From the NCBI GenBank assembly GCA_977006965.1, contig OZ345358.1:2046001-2110000 (forward strand): a DNA stretch of 64,000 nucleotides, written 5' to 3'. Shown one piece after another: positions 51,873 through 63,579 of the stretch (positions within the stretch are counted from its first letter, which is position 1; the number at the start of each line of letters is the position of its first letter). Below the pieces are notes generated by a model. The model was not told the origin of the DNA, did not search any database, and saw only the letters and a program-made list of their open reading frames with translations. A program made the translations under genes and the position numbers. Source of the stretch: Phymatolithon calcareum (lineage: Eukaryota; Rhodophyta; Florideophyceae; Hapalidiales).

Positions 51873-52805
51873 ATGTGCAGAATGGAGTAGAATCAATTGA
51901 AAATGACTTTCTTGATTAGAAATATCTTCTCCCGTGCCTAAACTCATATTCCTTTTCTTCTTTGCGTATTATTTCTTCGAATACTTCCGCCGGACTTGTT
52001 TTTCTCTTCTCTAACCATAGAAGAGCTTGAGGATCTCCTGCAGTTTCTAGCTTTACTCTCATTCTCTAGTTTTTCCTGTTATTCTGCGCCTGCCGACGAG
52101 ATATCTGAGTCTCTAATACCATCAAGAGCAAACAAGTGATTCTCTGGAGTGACAGGAAAGCGGAAGCCAAAGTGATATGGCGTATGAGGGGCCCAGTTGA
52201 AATTGCTTTTCACTTTTTTGCCAGATCCTTAATTCGATCCGCTGCGCCCACCTCGTTTACGTCGAATGACCTCTAAATTCGCAAGACTGCTTTCTCAAAT
52301 GTGTCCATTAAGACGCGACCAGACTGAACGACCGACACTCTGTTTGCAAAAACTTAGAATGTCGGCCCATTCCTGGGGACCGATCTTCGTCAGGGTCTTC
52401 TTCATGTCCTTGAAAATATTTGTCATGTTGGTGAACTTGTAATCATTTGGGCCATCCCGGTCCTACCAACCGGACAACATATACCCGTCAAAATTTACTC
52501 CTGACAGAACAATGCCTTTCTCGAGGCTGTTCCAGAAACGTCCGCTGTATTCTTGTCAAAAGCCAAAGAATGGGTGTGAGAACACTTCGAGTCTTGTTAG
52601 TCATCCCTCTTCTGCTTCATATCATCATCAATTACTGCCATGTGAGGTGGCTGTGGACATGTATGTGACTCTCAACATTCACATTTCGCACTCCACAACG
52701 TGACGTGAATGGAAAAGACGAAATAGAACTCTGGTTTTGATACATTACTTCGAACCCCGGACGCATTGCTGTCCCTGACAGGACAGTAAAGTAAAAAAGT
52801 ACTTT
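51873..52805. other. Region with a short degenerate minus-strand coding relic
   Basis: The minus strand at about 52280-52445 reads YKFTNMTNIFKDMKKTLTKI and EWADILSFCKQSVGRSVWSR before a stop, an apparently coding stretch of about 50 residues that I do not recognise. The rest shows broken frames. The 10-bp array starts at its right end. Confidence 0.35.
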
Positions 52806-55668
52806 TTTTCATTCATTTTCATTCATTTTCATTCATTTTCATTCATTTTCATTCATTTTCATTCATTTTCATTCATTTTCATTCATTTTCATTCATTTTC
52901 ATTCATTTTCATTCATTTTCATTCATTTTCATTCATTTTCATTCATTTTCATTCATTTTCATTCATTTTCATTCATTTTCATTCATTTTCATTCATTTTC
53001 ATTCATTTTCATTCATTTTCATTCATTTTCATTCATTTTCATTCATTTTCATTCATTTTCATTCATTTTCATTCATTTTCATTCATTTTCATTCATTTTC
53101 ATTCATTTTCATTCATTTTCATTCATTTTCATTCATTTTCATTCATTTTCATTCATTTTCATTCATTTTCATTCATTTTCATTCATTTTCATTCATTTTC
53201 ATTCATTTTCATTCATTTTCATTCATTTTCATTCATTTTCATTCATTTTCATTCATTTTCATTCATTTTCATTCATTTTCATTCATTTTCATTCATTTTC
53301 ATTCATTTTCATTCATTTTCATTCATTTTCATTCATTTTCATTCATTTTCATTCATTTTCATTCATTTTCATTCATTTTCATTCATTTTCATTCATTTTC
53401 ATTCATTTTCATTCATTTTCATTCATTTTCATTCATTTTCATTCATTTTCATTCATTTTCATTCATTTTCATTCATTTTCATTCATTTTCATTCATTTTC
53501 ATTCATTTTCATTCATTTTCATTCATTTTCATTCATTTTCATTCATTTTCATTCATTTTCATTCATTTTCATTCATTTTCATTCATTTTCATTCATTTTC
53601 ATTCATTTTCATTCATTTTCATTCATTTTCATTCATTTTCATTCATTTTCATTCATTTTCATTCATTTTCATTCATTTTCATTCATTTTCATTCATTTTC
53701 ATTCATTTTCATTCATTTTCATTCATTTTCATTCATTTTCATTCATTTTCATTCATTTTCATTCATTTTCATTCATTTTCATTCATTTTCATTCATTTTC
53801 ATTCATTTTCATTCATTTTCATTCATTTTCATTCATTTTCATTCATTTTCATTCATTTTCATTCATTTTCATTCATTTTCATTCATTTTCATTCATTTTC
53901 ATTCATTTTCATTCATTTTCATTCATTTTCATTCATTTTCATTCATTTTCATTCATTTTCATTCATTTTCATTCATTTTCATTCATTTTCATTCATTTTC
54001 ATTCATTTTCATTCATTTTCATTCATTTTCATTCATTTTCATTCATTTTCATTCATTTTCATTCATTTTCATTCATTTTCATTCATTTTCATTCATTTTC
54101 ATTCATTTTCATTCATTTTCATTCATTTTCATTCATTTTCATTCATTTTCATTCATTTTCATTCATTTTCATTCATTTTCATTCATTTTCATTCATTTTC
54201 ATTCATTTTCATTCATTTTCATTCATTTTCATTCATTTTCATTCATTTTCATTCATTTTCATTCATTTTCATTCATTTTCATTCATTTTCATTCATTTTC
54301 ATTCATTTTCATTCATTTTCATTCATTTTCATTCATTTTCATTCATTTTCATTCATTTTCATTCATTTTCATTCATTTTCATTCATTTTCATTCATTTTC
54401 ATTCATTTTCATTCATTTTCATTCATTTTCATTCATTTTCATTCATTTTCATTCATTTTCATTCATTTTCATTCATTTTCATTCATTTTCATTCATTTTC
54501 ATTCATTTTCATTCATTTTCATTCATTTTCATTCATTTTCATTCATTTTCATTCATTTTCATTCATTTTCATTCATTTTCATTCATTTTCATTCATTTTC
54601 ATTCATTTTCATTCATTTTCATTCATTTTCATTCATTTTCATTCATTTTCATTCATTTTCATTCATTTTCATTCATTTTCATTCATTTTCATTCATTTTC
54701 ATTCATTTTCATTCATTTTCATTCATTTTCATTCATTTTCATTCATTTTCATTCATTTTCATTCATTTTCATTCATTTTCATTCATTTTCATTCATTTTC
54801 ATTCATTTTCATTCATTTTCATTCATTTTCATTCATTTTCATTCATTTTCATTCATTTTCATTCATTTTCATTCATTTTCATTCATTTTCATTCATTTTC
54901 ATTCATTTTCATTCATTTTCATTCATTTTCATTCATTTTCATTCATTTTCATTCATTTTCATTCATTTTCATTCATTTTCATTCATTTTCATTCATTTTC
55001 ATTCATTTTCATTCATTTTCATTCATTTTCATTCATTTTCATTCATTTTCATTCATTTTCATTCATTTTCATTCATTTTCATTCATTTTCATTCATTTTC
55101 ATTCATTTTCATTCATTTTCATTCATTTTCATTCATTTTCATTCATTTTCATTCATTTTCATTCATTTTCATTCATTTTCATTCATTTTCATTCATTTTC
55201 ATTCATTTTCATTCATTTTCATTCATTTTCATTCATTTTCATTCATTTTCATTCATTTTCATTCATTTTCATTCATTTTCATTCATTTTCATTCATTTTC
55301 ATTCATTTTCATTCATTTTCATTCATTTTCATTCATTTTCATTCATTTTCATTCATTTTCATTCATTTTCATTCATTTTCATTCATTTTCATTCATTTTC
55401 ATTCATTTTCATTCATTTTCATTCATTTTCATTCATTTTCATTCATTTTCATTCATTTTCATTCATTTTCATTCATTTTCATTCATTTTCATTCATTTTC
55501 ATTCATTTTCATTCATTTTCATTCATTTTCATTCATTTTCATTCATTTTCATTCATTTTCATTCATTTTCATTCATTTTCATTCATTTTCATTCATTTTC
55601 ATTCATTTTCATTCATTTTCATTCATTTTCATTCATTTTCATTCATTTTCATTCATTTTCATTCATTT
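52806..55668. repeat. Perfect 10-bp tandem array, about 286 units
   Basis: The unit ATTCATTTTC is repeated without a single visible change for about 2.86 kb (285 whole units 52811-55660 plus partial units). Because 10 is not a multiple of 3, each plus-strand frame cycles through all phases; none contains a stop or an ATG. The minus strand meets TGA every 30 bp. It is AT-rich and highly pyrimidine-biased on this strand. The array length in an assembly may not be exact. Confidence 0.97.
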
Positions 55669-57313
55669 AAATAAATGCGGTCCCTGGTTACAAGTACTGA
55701 TCTATATATCCGCCGGTATCCTGCAGTTCATACAGAGTATTATTTTGCTGCTTTAAATCAATACCGCTTCCGGCCTTGCCAATCTGCGTGCAGAGGACGT
55801 CTAACATTGTGTGTGTTTCCTGCGTGAACCTTTGAACGACTATTTGTTCTAAATGCCATGTATTGTGCACATATAATCGAAAGAACGAGTGGTCGATATA
55901 TTATCGTAAATGAAAGATACAGAATGGATTGATCTATTTGAAGTTGCCATACCTCTAGAAGTATTAAAATTTTCAAAGTTTTTAAAACCATTCTGACTTA
56001 CGAAAAGATGATAATGAATGTTTAACACGTAGAGAATCTGTTAACGAAGAATTCAAAAATATGGTAATGGTTTTTGGACACCTTAAATCACTTCCAATCG
56101 AAGGGGAGAGCATAAAAATGAATAAATGTAGAGAATTACTCACTAAAACTTCAGGAAAAGGATAGGGGAACAAGTTGGGATGAAACGTACTACGGCTAAG
56201 TGGTGCTCAGGAAGGACTGAGTTGACTGTATTCAATATGACTTGAATACGTCTATGATGCATTCTGCGTACGCGGTTTCCTCAGTGTTGCACCCAAAATC
56301 TCGAGACAATAATCTAGAATCAAGGAAATCACGAGCATGGAAAATCTTTAATAACGTTTCTAGACCGCCGCTCTACGCAAGAGCACGAGTTCACATGGAA
56401 TTTTTTCCGCATTAAGAACTCCCACGAACAAACTGTCTCTCCGGCGGTTCCAGCTTTCTTGGATGTGCAGAGGAACATGTTTTCTCCAGTTTTCCTCGTC
56501 TGTGCTCGTCATCGCAAGTCTTCGAAAGAATCTCTCATCGACCTGCTCTGCGAAAATAATCATCACAGGCTGGAACAGATCGAGAAAGGCTTTGACCAAG
56601 TAAGTCGTCTTCTCATCGTAGTGGCGGGTTACAAACTTGACATCCCTCTTGGTGGTCCGCGATATATGGAGTGATAGAAGATGTTTGATGATAAGACGAA
56701 TTACAAGTCAGAAACAAATCTGTAATGTCGGAAAAGGCGAAACTTTCTCGCTCGCGACGGGAGCATTTTTCGATGGATGGAAAGAGATGACAACAGTGAT
56801 GTTCAATTTCAAGTCATTAGAAGCTCTGTTAACATCGCTTGTATTCTTCGACATGAGAAGAATGGAGTTTCGTGCTCTGGATGGACACAGGTATGAGACC
56901 GAGTCCTCATCCGTGAAGAGAGCAAAATGTGAATTTGAGGAGATATTTCTTCTCTCATATGAGACTAACGAATGCATTCGGTTGCTTACAAGAGTATTTT
57001 TAAAATATTCAGCATTGAGCAAGAAAGAAAAAGTGCCCTTGGTGGGGGCGTCTTCCCCAACTCCGTCTTTGAACACCTCGAAAATCACTTAGTCGTTCAG
57101 CGCGATTAATTTCCCTTGTCGCTAGAAAGCATGCCTTCATTTTTGAGGAGAGGCATATAAGTTCTTCTCTTGCAGAAGCAGTTTGAAGAGATTGTCGCAC
57201 TCTCATTGCTCTCAGTTGATGAAAATGTGTTCAATGCTCGAGAATGACCGTCGACTATTCCGAATTCTGGTCTCCGAGTCTTTGGAAAAGGAAATATGAA
57301 GGAGGCTAGAGTA
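55669..57313. other. Region without recognised genes
   Basis: Open frames of 60-150 codons overlap on opposite strands (notably 56637-57092 plus and 56708-57088 minus) with no recognised motif. No transposon ends found before 57312. Confidence 0.3.
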
Positions 57314-59923
57314 CACCAAAAATGGAATTTAGTGTCCCAGGGTGGGCACTATAAGAATAACCATATCGTAAGTTGTACGAGGGGTCCTATAGGGGTTGTA
57401 ATACTCCATGAGCTCTGAAAACATTTCCAAATAAATTAAAATATCGCCCTACAAAATTAAAATTGTCTCTGAAACTTTCAATAGGCTCCTCCTCCAAAAT
57501 ACGTTAGATCTTACAGAAGCTGCAAGATTATCTACTTGGAAGCACTTTAGTTTATATACGAAACATAACTCCCATTGAAACAAGGTAGCCGAATGGACTC
57601 ACATAAATTCCGGGAATCTGGATAGTCGGTTATCTGTGCGCAGTGATGTGTCATGAGGTCTCGGGTTCAATCTTCTACGCAGGGGCGAAACAGACATTAA
57701 TTTGTCCTATACGCGAGATCCAAAGAGGGTTGTTCGGGAAATGCTCAGTCGCATTGTGTCAGCGCAGGTAAACGCCACTCATTGAAAATGTCGCCAGATG
57801 GATAGCTTACGTCTAAAACCTTCCTTTTTTAATTTTTTCTTAATTTACACACAAAATGGCGCTAATGATAGAATTTGAAGATGCTGACTTCCTGAAAGCT
57901 GGCTCTTAAGATAACGCGTCATGACAAAAAACGTTTCAGGAAACAGTTCCCGTTTACAGTAATGCTATTGACCAACGGCGCTGCTCCTCGAAGCACCAGA
58001 GTCAGCTCGGTGTGTTTAGAAATGATGGTGCAGAATCATTGGATGATATGGCCTTTCATATACTTTCCATATAGAATGTATCAATATGCATTAGTTAAGC
58101 GTTGTTGCGCTTATGCATGAGTAAAGCATATAAGGACTAAATATCTTCCGAGAGTCGCAGATAGCCCCACTCAACCATTCCACCATACTCTCGATCTTTC
58201 AAAGCGCCGCTCGTTTGAGACCGAGAATGTCCAACTCCGCCACCAATGTACCGCCTTCAACCAATCAACATCACCCATCTTCTTGTCGGAGGACCCAGGT
58301 TGTTTCAACTAAGTCCCAAAGGAAGGCAGTTATTCTATGGATGATTAACGAGGTCGAAACCTCGGGAAGTGATGACGCAATTGGCGCTCGCACTGTGCAG
58401 CACTTTCCAACCATCTTCCGAGTAACGGATATGAAGTCATATGGAGCCAATCGGAAGAAAGAAATCCGTTGGTGGAACAGTCGCCAATCTTATCTTCAAA
58501 AACTGACCACACCAGAGGATAAGGCTATGTTCATCCAATCAAGACGTTCCATTGGAGTTTCGCAAAGACGTGTGCCTATCAAAGCTTTAACTGGTCGTGG
58601 AAGAAAGCGATATGATGGGTGGACTATTTACACTCTGTCCTACTGGAAGAATGTGAAAGACTGAGCGCTGCTGGTGTCCAGTTAAGCGGACGGCTTTTGA
58701 AACATATTGCACTCCGTACACTCTCCGACCCCACATCTCCATTCGTGTCAACCGACCTTGACGATCGTACTCATCTCCCAATCATTACACATGTGACGGA
58801 CAACTGGATCCAATCGTTCATGAACAGATGCAACATCGTCATACGAAAGCAGTCCGGCTCTTTGCAACGGTGCAACGCCCATAACATATACACCGAGAAG
58901 TTGATTTCCCATCATCTCGGCCAATTGGAGCGCGAATTTTCAGATGGTGTGCTGGACGAGAACATGGTGGAGAACATGGATGAGACGCACTTTATTTTTA
59001 ACATGGATGACCATTACTCTCTTGGAGTGTATGGATGCAAGAAAGTGAACTATGCGGACGTTGTCTCAGGCGGGGAAGGTATGACTATGGTTTTGCGTAT
59101 CAGTGGAGGAGTGAGCGCCAAAATTGAAGCACCGTTTATGATTTTTCGCAACAGGAACCGAAACTATCCCATACTGGGTGTTCCTGACAATGTACCCGGT
59201 GTTTCATACAGAACCGAGCCGAGGGGTTGGATGGACAAAAATGTTTTCAACTAGTGGTTAAACGAACCGCGAGCCATTTCAAGTGACCCTATTGGTCGGC
59301 CGAGATCCTTGTTCATGGACAATTGCTCTGGTCACAATGAAACGCCGCAACAGGTGGAATCATTGAACTCTATCAACACTAAGATTCGGTATCTTCCACC
59401 GAACAGCACGCATATGTGTCAGCCTTTGGATTCTTTTGTTATTCAAAAAATCAAGGCTGTATGGCGAGAGGAATGGGAGGCAGAGAAATTGCAGCGCACG
59501 GAAGACGGAGATTGGGCATCCGGTCCAGGTGCTTCCGGCAAACTCAACAACCCTGGTAAGACATATTATTTGAAACTCGCGGTGCGATGCGTGGAAAAGG
59601 TGAACAGCATGCAGGATGAAAACGGTATTCCGATTGTACGCAAGGCTATGATACGTTGTGGTCTTGCACTAGATACAGATGGAACGTGGAAAAAGGAGCA
59701 GCTGTTCGATTACTTGCAAGACATTGTTGAAAAACACCCTGAGGAATACTGTGGCATTGTTCCTGAATATTGAAATAAAGAAAATGTGAAACAAATTTAC
59801 AGCGTTCTTTCATCAATTTTTGTAAAATGTTGCTGGTCACTTCCCGCGAGCTTCTTTTCGAGTATTACTGTAAAGTCCTTTGCTATTGAATTTTACCTGG
59901 GACACTAAATTCCAGTTTTGGTG
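57314..59923 (+). mobile_element. pogo/Tc1-mariner type transposon, 2.6 kb
   Basis: Inverted termini CACCAAAA(A/C)TGGAATTTAG continue through GTGTCCCAGG, with one mismatch in 28 bp, and are flanked by TA dinucleotides (57312-57313, 59924-59925), the hallmark target of this superfamily. The transposase lies at 58227-59773. The 900 bp between the left terminus and the gene are noncoding and contain a tRNA-like A/B box pair. Confidence 0.93.
58227..59773 (+). pseudogene. pogo-like DDE transposase (one frameshift, one stop)
   Basis: Starts at ATG 58227 (MSNSATNVPPSTNQ). The N-terminal DNA-binding part runs to KALTGRGRKRYD, then a one-base deletion near 58615 moves the frame to WVDYLHSVLLEECERL. 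The catalytic triad is visible: NMDETHFIFNMD, LFMDNCSGHN and PPNSTHMCQPLDSF, with 36 residues between the second and third aspartates. A TAG at 59252 interrupts the frame between NVFN and WLNEPRAI. The last stop at 59773 is normal. Apart from these two lesions the gene looks complete, so inactivation is recent. As it stands it makes no full-length transposase. Confidence 0.88.
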
Positions 59924-59925
59924 TA

Positions 59926-61640
59926 GTTGTGTGGTGGAATGGAATGATTATTTTTATATAGGGATCTTGAGGTTTGAGAAGCACTCGACGCTGTTTACGC
60001 GAGTGCTCTTTTTGATTGCAATGGGAAGCAATTCAAGAAATACGCGGTTGAGTCGAGCAACTCTAGTATTTTTTAGTCGTACGTTAATGTTGCGCTGTTC
60101 GGAAGGTGAATAATCATAGAAGCATGTAAAGTACAGCAAGTACTTCACACTGTGAGTCAAATTGCATTCTTGTTTCGAAAGATGGAGATCAGTTGCACGA
60201 ATTGGCGAGATCTCTTGTTCGCGACGTTAATGATCTCAATGTAGTTGCCTGATGAACAAAAGCTCTTTGCAGACTACGTGGAAAGGTATGGGAACTGAGG
60301 CGACGATGATCAGTATATTCTCCTGATTGTAGTAGAAATATTTCATAGAGAGTCTGAGAAGAGGCAAAGTGCGCTCTAAATTTACAGTCTCTTTCTTTAT
60401 CAAGATACAAAAGCTTAATAGTACTTTCGTGATATGTTTCAAATAAATTATAGACGGCCTGGTGATCATATCTGCATTTGCCTTGAATGCGACTCTAAGC
60501 ACTCCTCACCAGTTGTACGATCTCAGGATATACATTGACGGCACTGGGACTTGGAGCTAGAGCATATCAGAACGATGTGCCGACTTTTGCAATAGTAGCT
60601 TCAGCATTAATTGCATCCATCCACCTCTGAAGACAATAAGCCCTCCCCGTCCAATTTGGAAGAAAGACGCTATCTAAATCCACCCCTGAAGTGAAGATGC
60701 TTCCCTCATCTACATTAGCAAGAGGGGAACTCGCCACGTTCTCCGCTTATGTAATGGATCTCGAACTTCTCTCTTCCATGGTTACACCAGCGTCCGAGAT
60801 CAAATCTGAGAAGCCCGGGGTCGAATTTTTCGCCAATTACACAGAAAGTGACTGTGATGAGGACGCTAGAAACGATCCACCCACAGACACTAGATGTTAC
60901 GCCGAAGTACCGCACAATTTGATCCGGAAAATCATCTAAATGTTGGACGCAGTCGGAAACATCGTAAGCGAAGAGGTTCTTGATGGTTTTTGGGCTTAAA
61001 ACGCAGTCTTGAGATTCTGAGATATTTAATAGTACATTTTTATCTCCAGGAAGAATTTGACCAACAGAGGTGCGGGAAGAGTGTACCATCCGTGACTGTC
61101 CCTGCCACTAATTGAATTTCACTTCTTGTCCATCAAATAAATCTGCTGATCACTCTTCATATCTCCGGAAGCTATTTTTTGCTTAAGAATATTTCAAGCG
61201 TGAAGTAATGGACAAACGTTACCGATATAGACCATGTGGACGCTACGTTAGACGAGTCCGACTTGATCACTTAAGATATGGAGTTTTCTTTGTCAATCTA
61301 TAAGAAGTGCCGCAGAAGATCGGTAGGAGAGTGTTCACCTTCTAAGTTAAATGTACAAACTCTATGGAAATGAATTTCGTTCGCATGTGCACCCGTACGG
61401 GTGTACATACGCACGTAATTCATTTACATAGGCGAAGATGATAAATAGTTTATGTTGGCTCATAAATATGTAATGAATAGTAAATAATATTTTGAATGGC
61501 CTATGTATGGCTCGTATATAATTTGAAGAGAATATGCAATTTTCAAGACGTTGAACATTTCAATGGACTCAAATCTGTACAACGCATTTATAATCCATTC
61601 ATTAGTTATATCTGATTTTTCATCAGAAAAAAATTACGAT
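59926..61640. other. Region without firm genes
   Basis: Apart from the candidate at 60715-61089 I see only short frames. A 22-bp near-palindrome TGTGCACCCGTACGGGTGTA lies near 61385-61406. Confidence 0.3.
60715..61089 (-). CDS. Hypothetical protein, 124 aa
   Basis: Open from ATG 61089. The middle (LNISESQDCVLSPKTIKNLF, DVSDCVQHLDDFPDQIVRYF) looks protein-like, and a hydrophobic stretch (VCGWIVSSVLITVTFCVIG) follows. No family recognised. The opposite strand is also open for part of it (60691-60939). May be spurious. Confidence 0.25.
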   Translation of the reverse strand: MVHSSRTSVGQILPGDKNVLLNISESQDCVLSPKTIKNLFAYDVSDCVQHLDDFPDQIVRYFGVTSSVCGWIVSSVLITVTFCVIGEKFDPGLLRFDLGRWCNHGREKFEIHYISGERGEFPSC

Positions 61641-62163
61641 ATTCTGAAAAGCCTGTTTCCGCGAGCGCGCAGTTGGCGGTCGCAAATGCATCACTTTGCG
61701 CTAGATTGGTGCAGGATGAGCAACGCGCTGTGAAAGTCTCGATGAAAGTCGGGCTGCAATTCGACACGTATAATGAGGACGCGGAGAAATGTGCGGCGCG
61801 GAGAGTGCAGAACACGACGTGCGTGCTGCTGAAGTCGGGTCAATGGTCGCGCAAATGGGATATTCACGGCGGCTCAGGTTGCTTGGATGTGTTTGCGGGA
61901 GTGGGGCGTTGGTGGCTGGAGATGCGGCGCGTTAGAACCGCATGCTGGGGCGTGCGGCGGACTCAATACACTTTTGCGGTCTAGTCAAGGCGGAAGAATG
62001 GGGGAAGCGAGAAAAGGTGATTGGAGAACCGGTTTTGCATGCAATGCAGATGACGGATGAGGGGAAGAAAGTGATTATGGATGCGGTATTTGAGGGGATT
62101 AAGAGTAGGCAGGAGAGCCTGAGAAACCTTGTGGAATCCTGGAAAGCGGCTGTGAAGAATTAG
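61641..62163 (+). pseudogene. Decayed gene of unknown family
   Basis: One frame reads AVANASLCARLVQDEQRAVK, LQFDTYNEDAEKCAARRVQN and WSRKWDIHGGSGCLDVFAG; after a frame change near 61900 and a TAG at 61933 a second frame reads NRMLGRAADSIHFCGLVKAE, VLHAMQMTDEGKKVIMDAVF and SRQESLRNLVESWKAAVKN before the stop. The two parts join logically, so I read it as a single gene broken by one indel and one nonsense change. No ATG is firmly assigned. An intron is an alternative explanation for the frame change, but not for the stop. Confidence 0.5.
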
Positions 62164-62396
62164 TAAGTGTTGAGTGTATCATCGTGCTGTGGAAATGTTG
62201 TAGAGTTGCAAACTAAACTTAATTTAACAGGTGCAATGCAGGCTCTGCATCACAATAATCGGAAGGGAGGGTCATTTTCTTGTAGGTAAGGGCTTTATAG
62301 TGGAACTGAGAGCGTCTAATGCACAGTAAGTAAATATTTCGAATGCCCAGGTCGGCTCATTGGCTTTTTCCTCACCAAATGACCCTTTCGTGATCG

Positions 62397-62738
62397 TTAC
62401 TCTTCATGAACGTCACAATTTTTCATATATATCGATTTGCGGTTTCGTCGTTTTCTCTGAGTCTCCGTAGTACTCTCAGTGTCACTTCCACTTAATAGAT
62501 CAGCATCCGCAGAGGAATATTGACGCCTGCGACTCTTACCTTTCGCCCTTCTATGATTTCTCTGCTCTTTTCTGGAGTTGAATGCACGACTAGCACTAAT
62601 ATTTGCACCGGCATTGCCACGCTTACGCGCGGAACCCGGAACATGTTTTCCAAGCCCTGTTGAATAGACCGCTTGCCCACTAGGCACACGATTATTACGC
62701 GTTCTTTCCGGCTGCTCTTCCTCATCCATGTTATTCAT
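62397..62738 (-). CDS. Hypothetical basic low-complexity protein, about 113 aa
   Basis: ATG 62738 (MNNMDEEEQPERTRNNRVPS). Rich in Arg, Lys, Ser and Asn (RKEQRNHRRAKGKSRRRQYS), with an acidic Ser/Thr run near the end. It resembles a disordered nuclear or nucleic-acid-binding tail. No domain is recognised. It is on the same strand as the partial gene at the right edge and could be a separate exon or relic. Confidence 0.3.
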   Translation of the reverse strand: MNNMDEEEQPERTRNNRVPSGQAVYSTGLGKHVPGSARKRGNAGANISASRAFNSRKEQRNHRRAKGKSRRRQYSSADADLLSGSDTESTTETQRKRRNRKSIYMKNCDVHEE

Positions 62739-63579
62739 GTACACTTGAGTTGTGTTTGGAGCTTATGATGCTTCATATTGACAAGGTTGAAGCGAAAGAG
62801 AGCAAATGTCTCCCAAAACCCCACTGCAACTTGGAGTACTGGATATTCCCTCTTAAACTTTGCACACACACTGGCGAACTCTATGAGAAAAGTGCTACCA
62901 TCGTTATCTCAGCTTGTTTCTATTTCTTTCCCAAATGATGCCCATAGAATGCATTGCCTCCCTTGAAAATGATTTAACGGTCCCCTCCATCTGGGTAATC
63001 GCTATTCTTCCATCCGTTTTTGCCGCTTCATTATACCCAGTGAGGTGAGTTGAGTACTGTAAGATATCTGGATAATACACGAAAATATATCCAATATGTC
63101 TGTATGATGGACATGTGAGAACTGTGCGATACTCTGGGTATCAATTACTCTAGATGTATTGATATCTTCCGATGGCCTGAACGATATTCCAATGTTGCCT
63201 TGATACATTGATGATAGCTGTATGTTCTCCTTTTGATTTTTTTAAACTCTATTGATACGCTTTTCACACCTGAGAAAGACAAGCCAATCGTCACACTACC
63301 AAAAACAGCAGTGCGAAATGGAGAGTTTGGTGGGCACAGATAGAACATCGCAGGCAAAGGCGACTGTCTACTACCGCTTTATTCGTTCTGAATATCAAAA
63401 CTGATATTCCTACAGAGACGCCATTGCCTACTGTAGAGATTGCAACGCACTGCGTAGCAACTTCAAAGAATGGTATTCATTAAAAATGAGGAGAAGAACT
63501 TGTTCCTATACTTCGGCTCAAGATATCAATCCGGGCGACAGAGGTACAAAATGAACCCGAGCCGTGTTCTAAACTAAGC
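62739..63579. other. Region without recognised genes
   Basis: Short frames on both strands only (at most about 70 codons). No repeats or transposon ends noticed. Confidence 0.3.

Noticed and set aside
52806-55668. A long repetitive protein gene or CRISPR-like array
   Set aside because: There is no ATG in any open frame of the array, and units have no spacers; it is a simple tandem repeat.
57577-57680. A functional tRNA gene
   Set aside because: A and B boxes are present, but acceptor and T arms do not pair, so I list it only as a tRNA-like signal.
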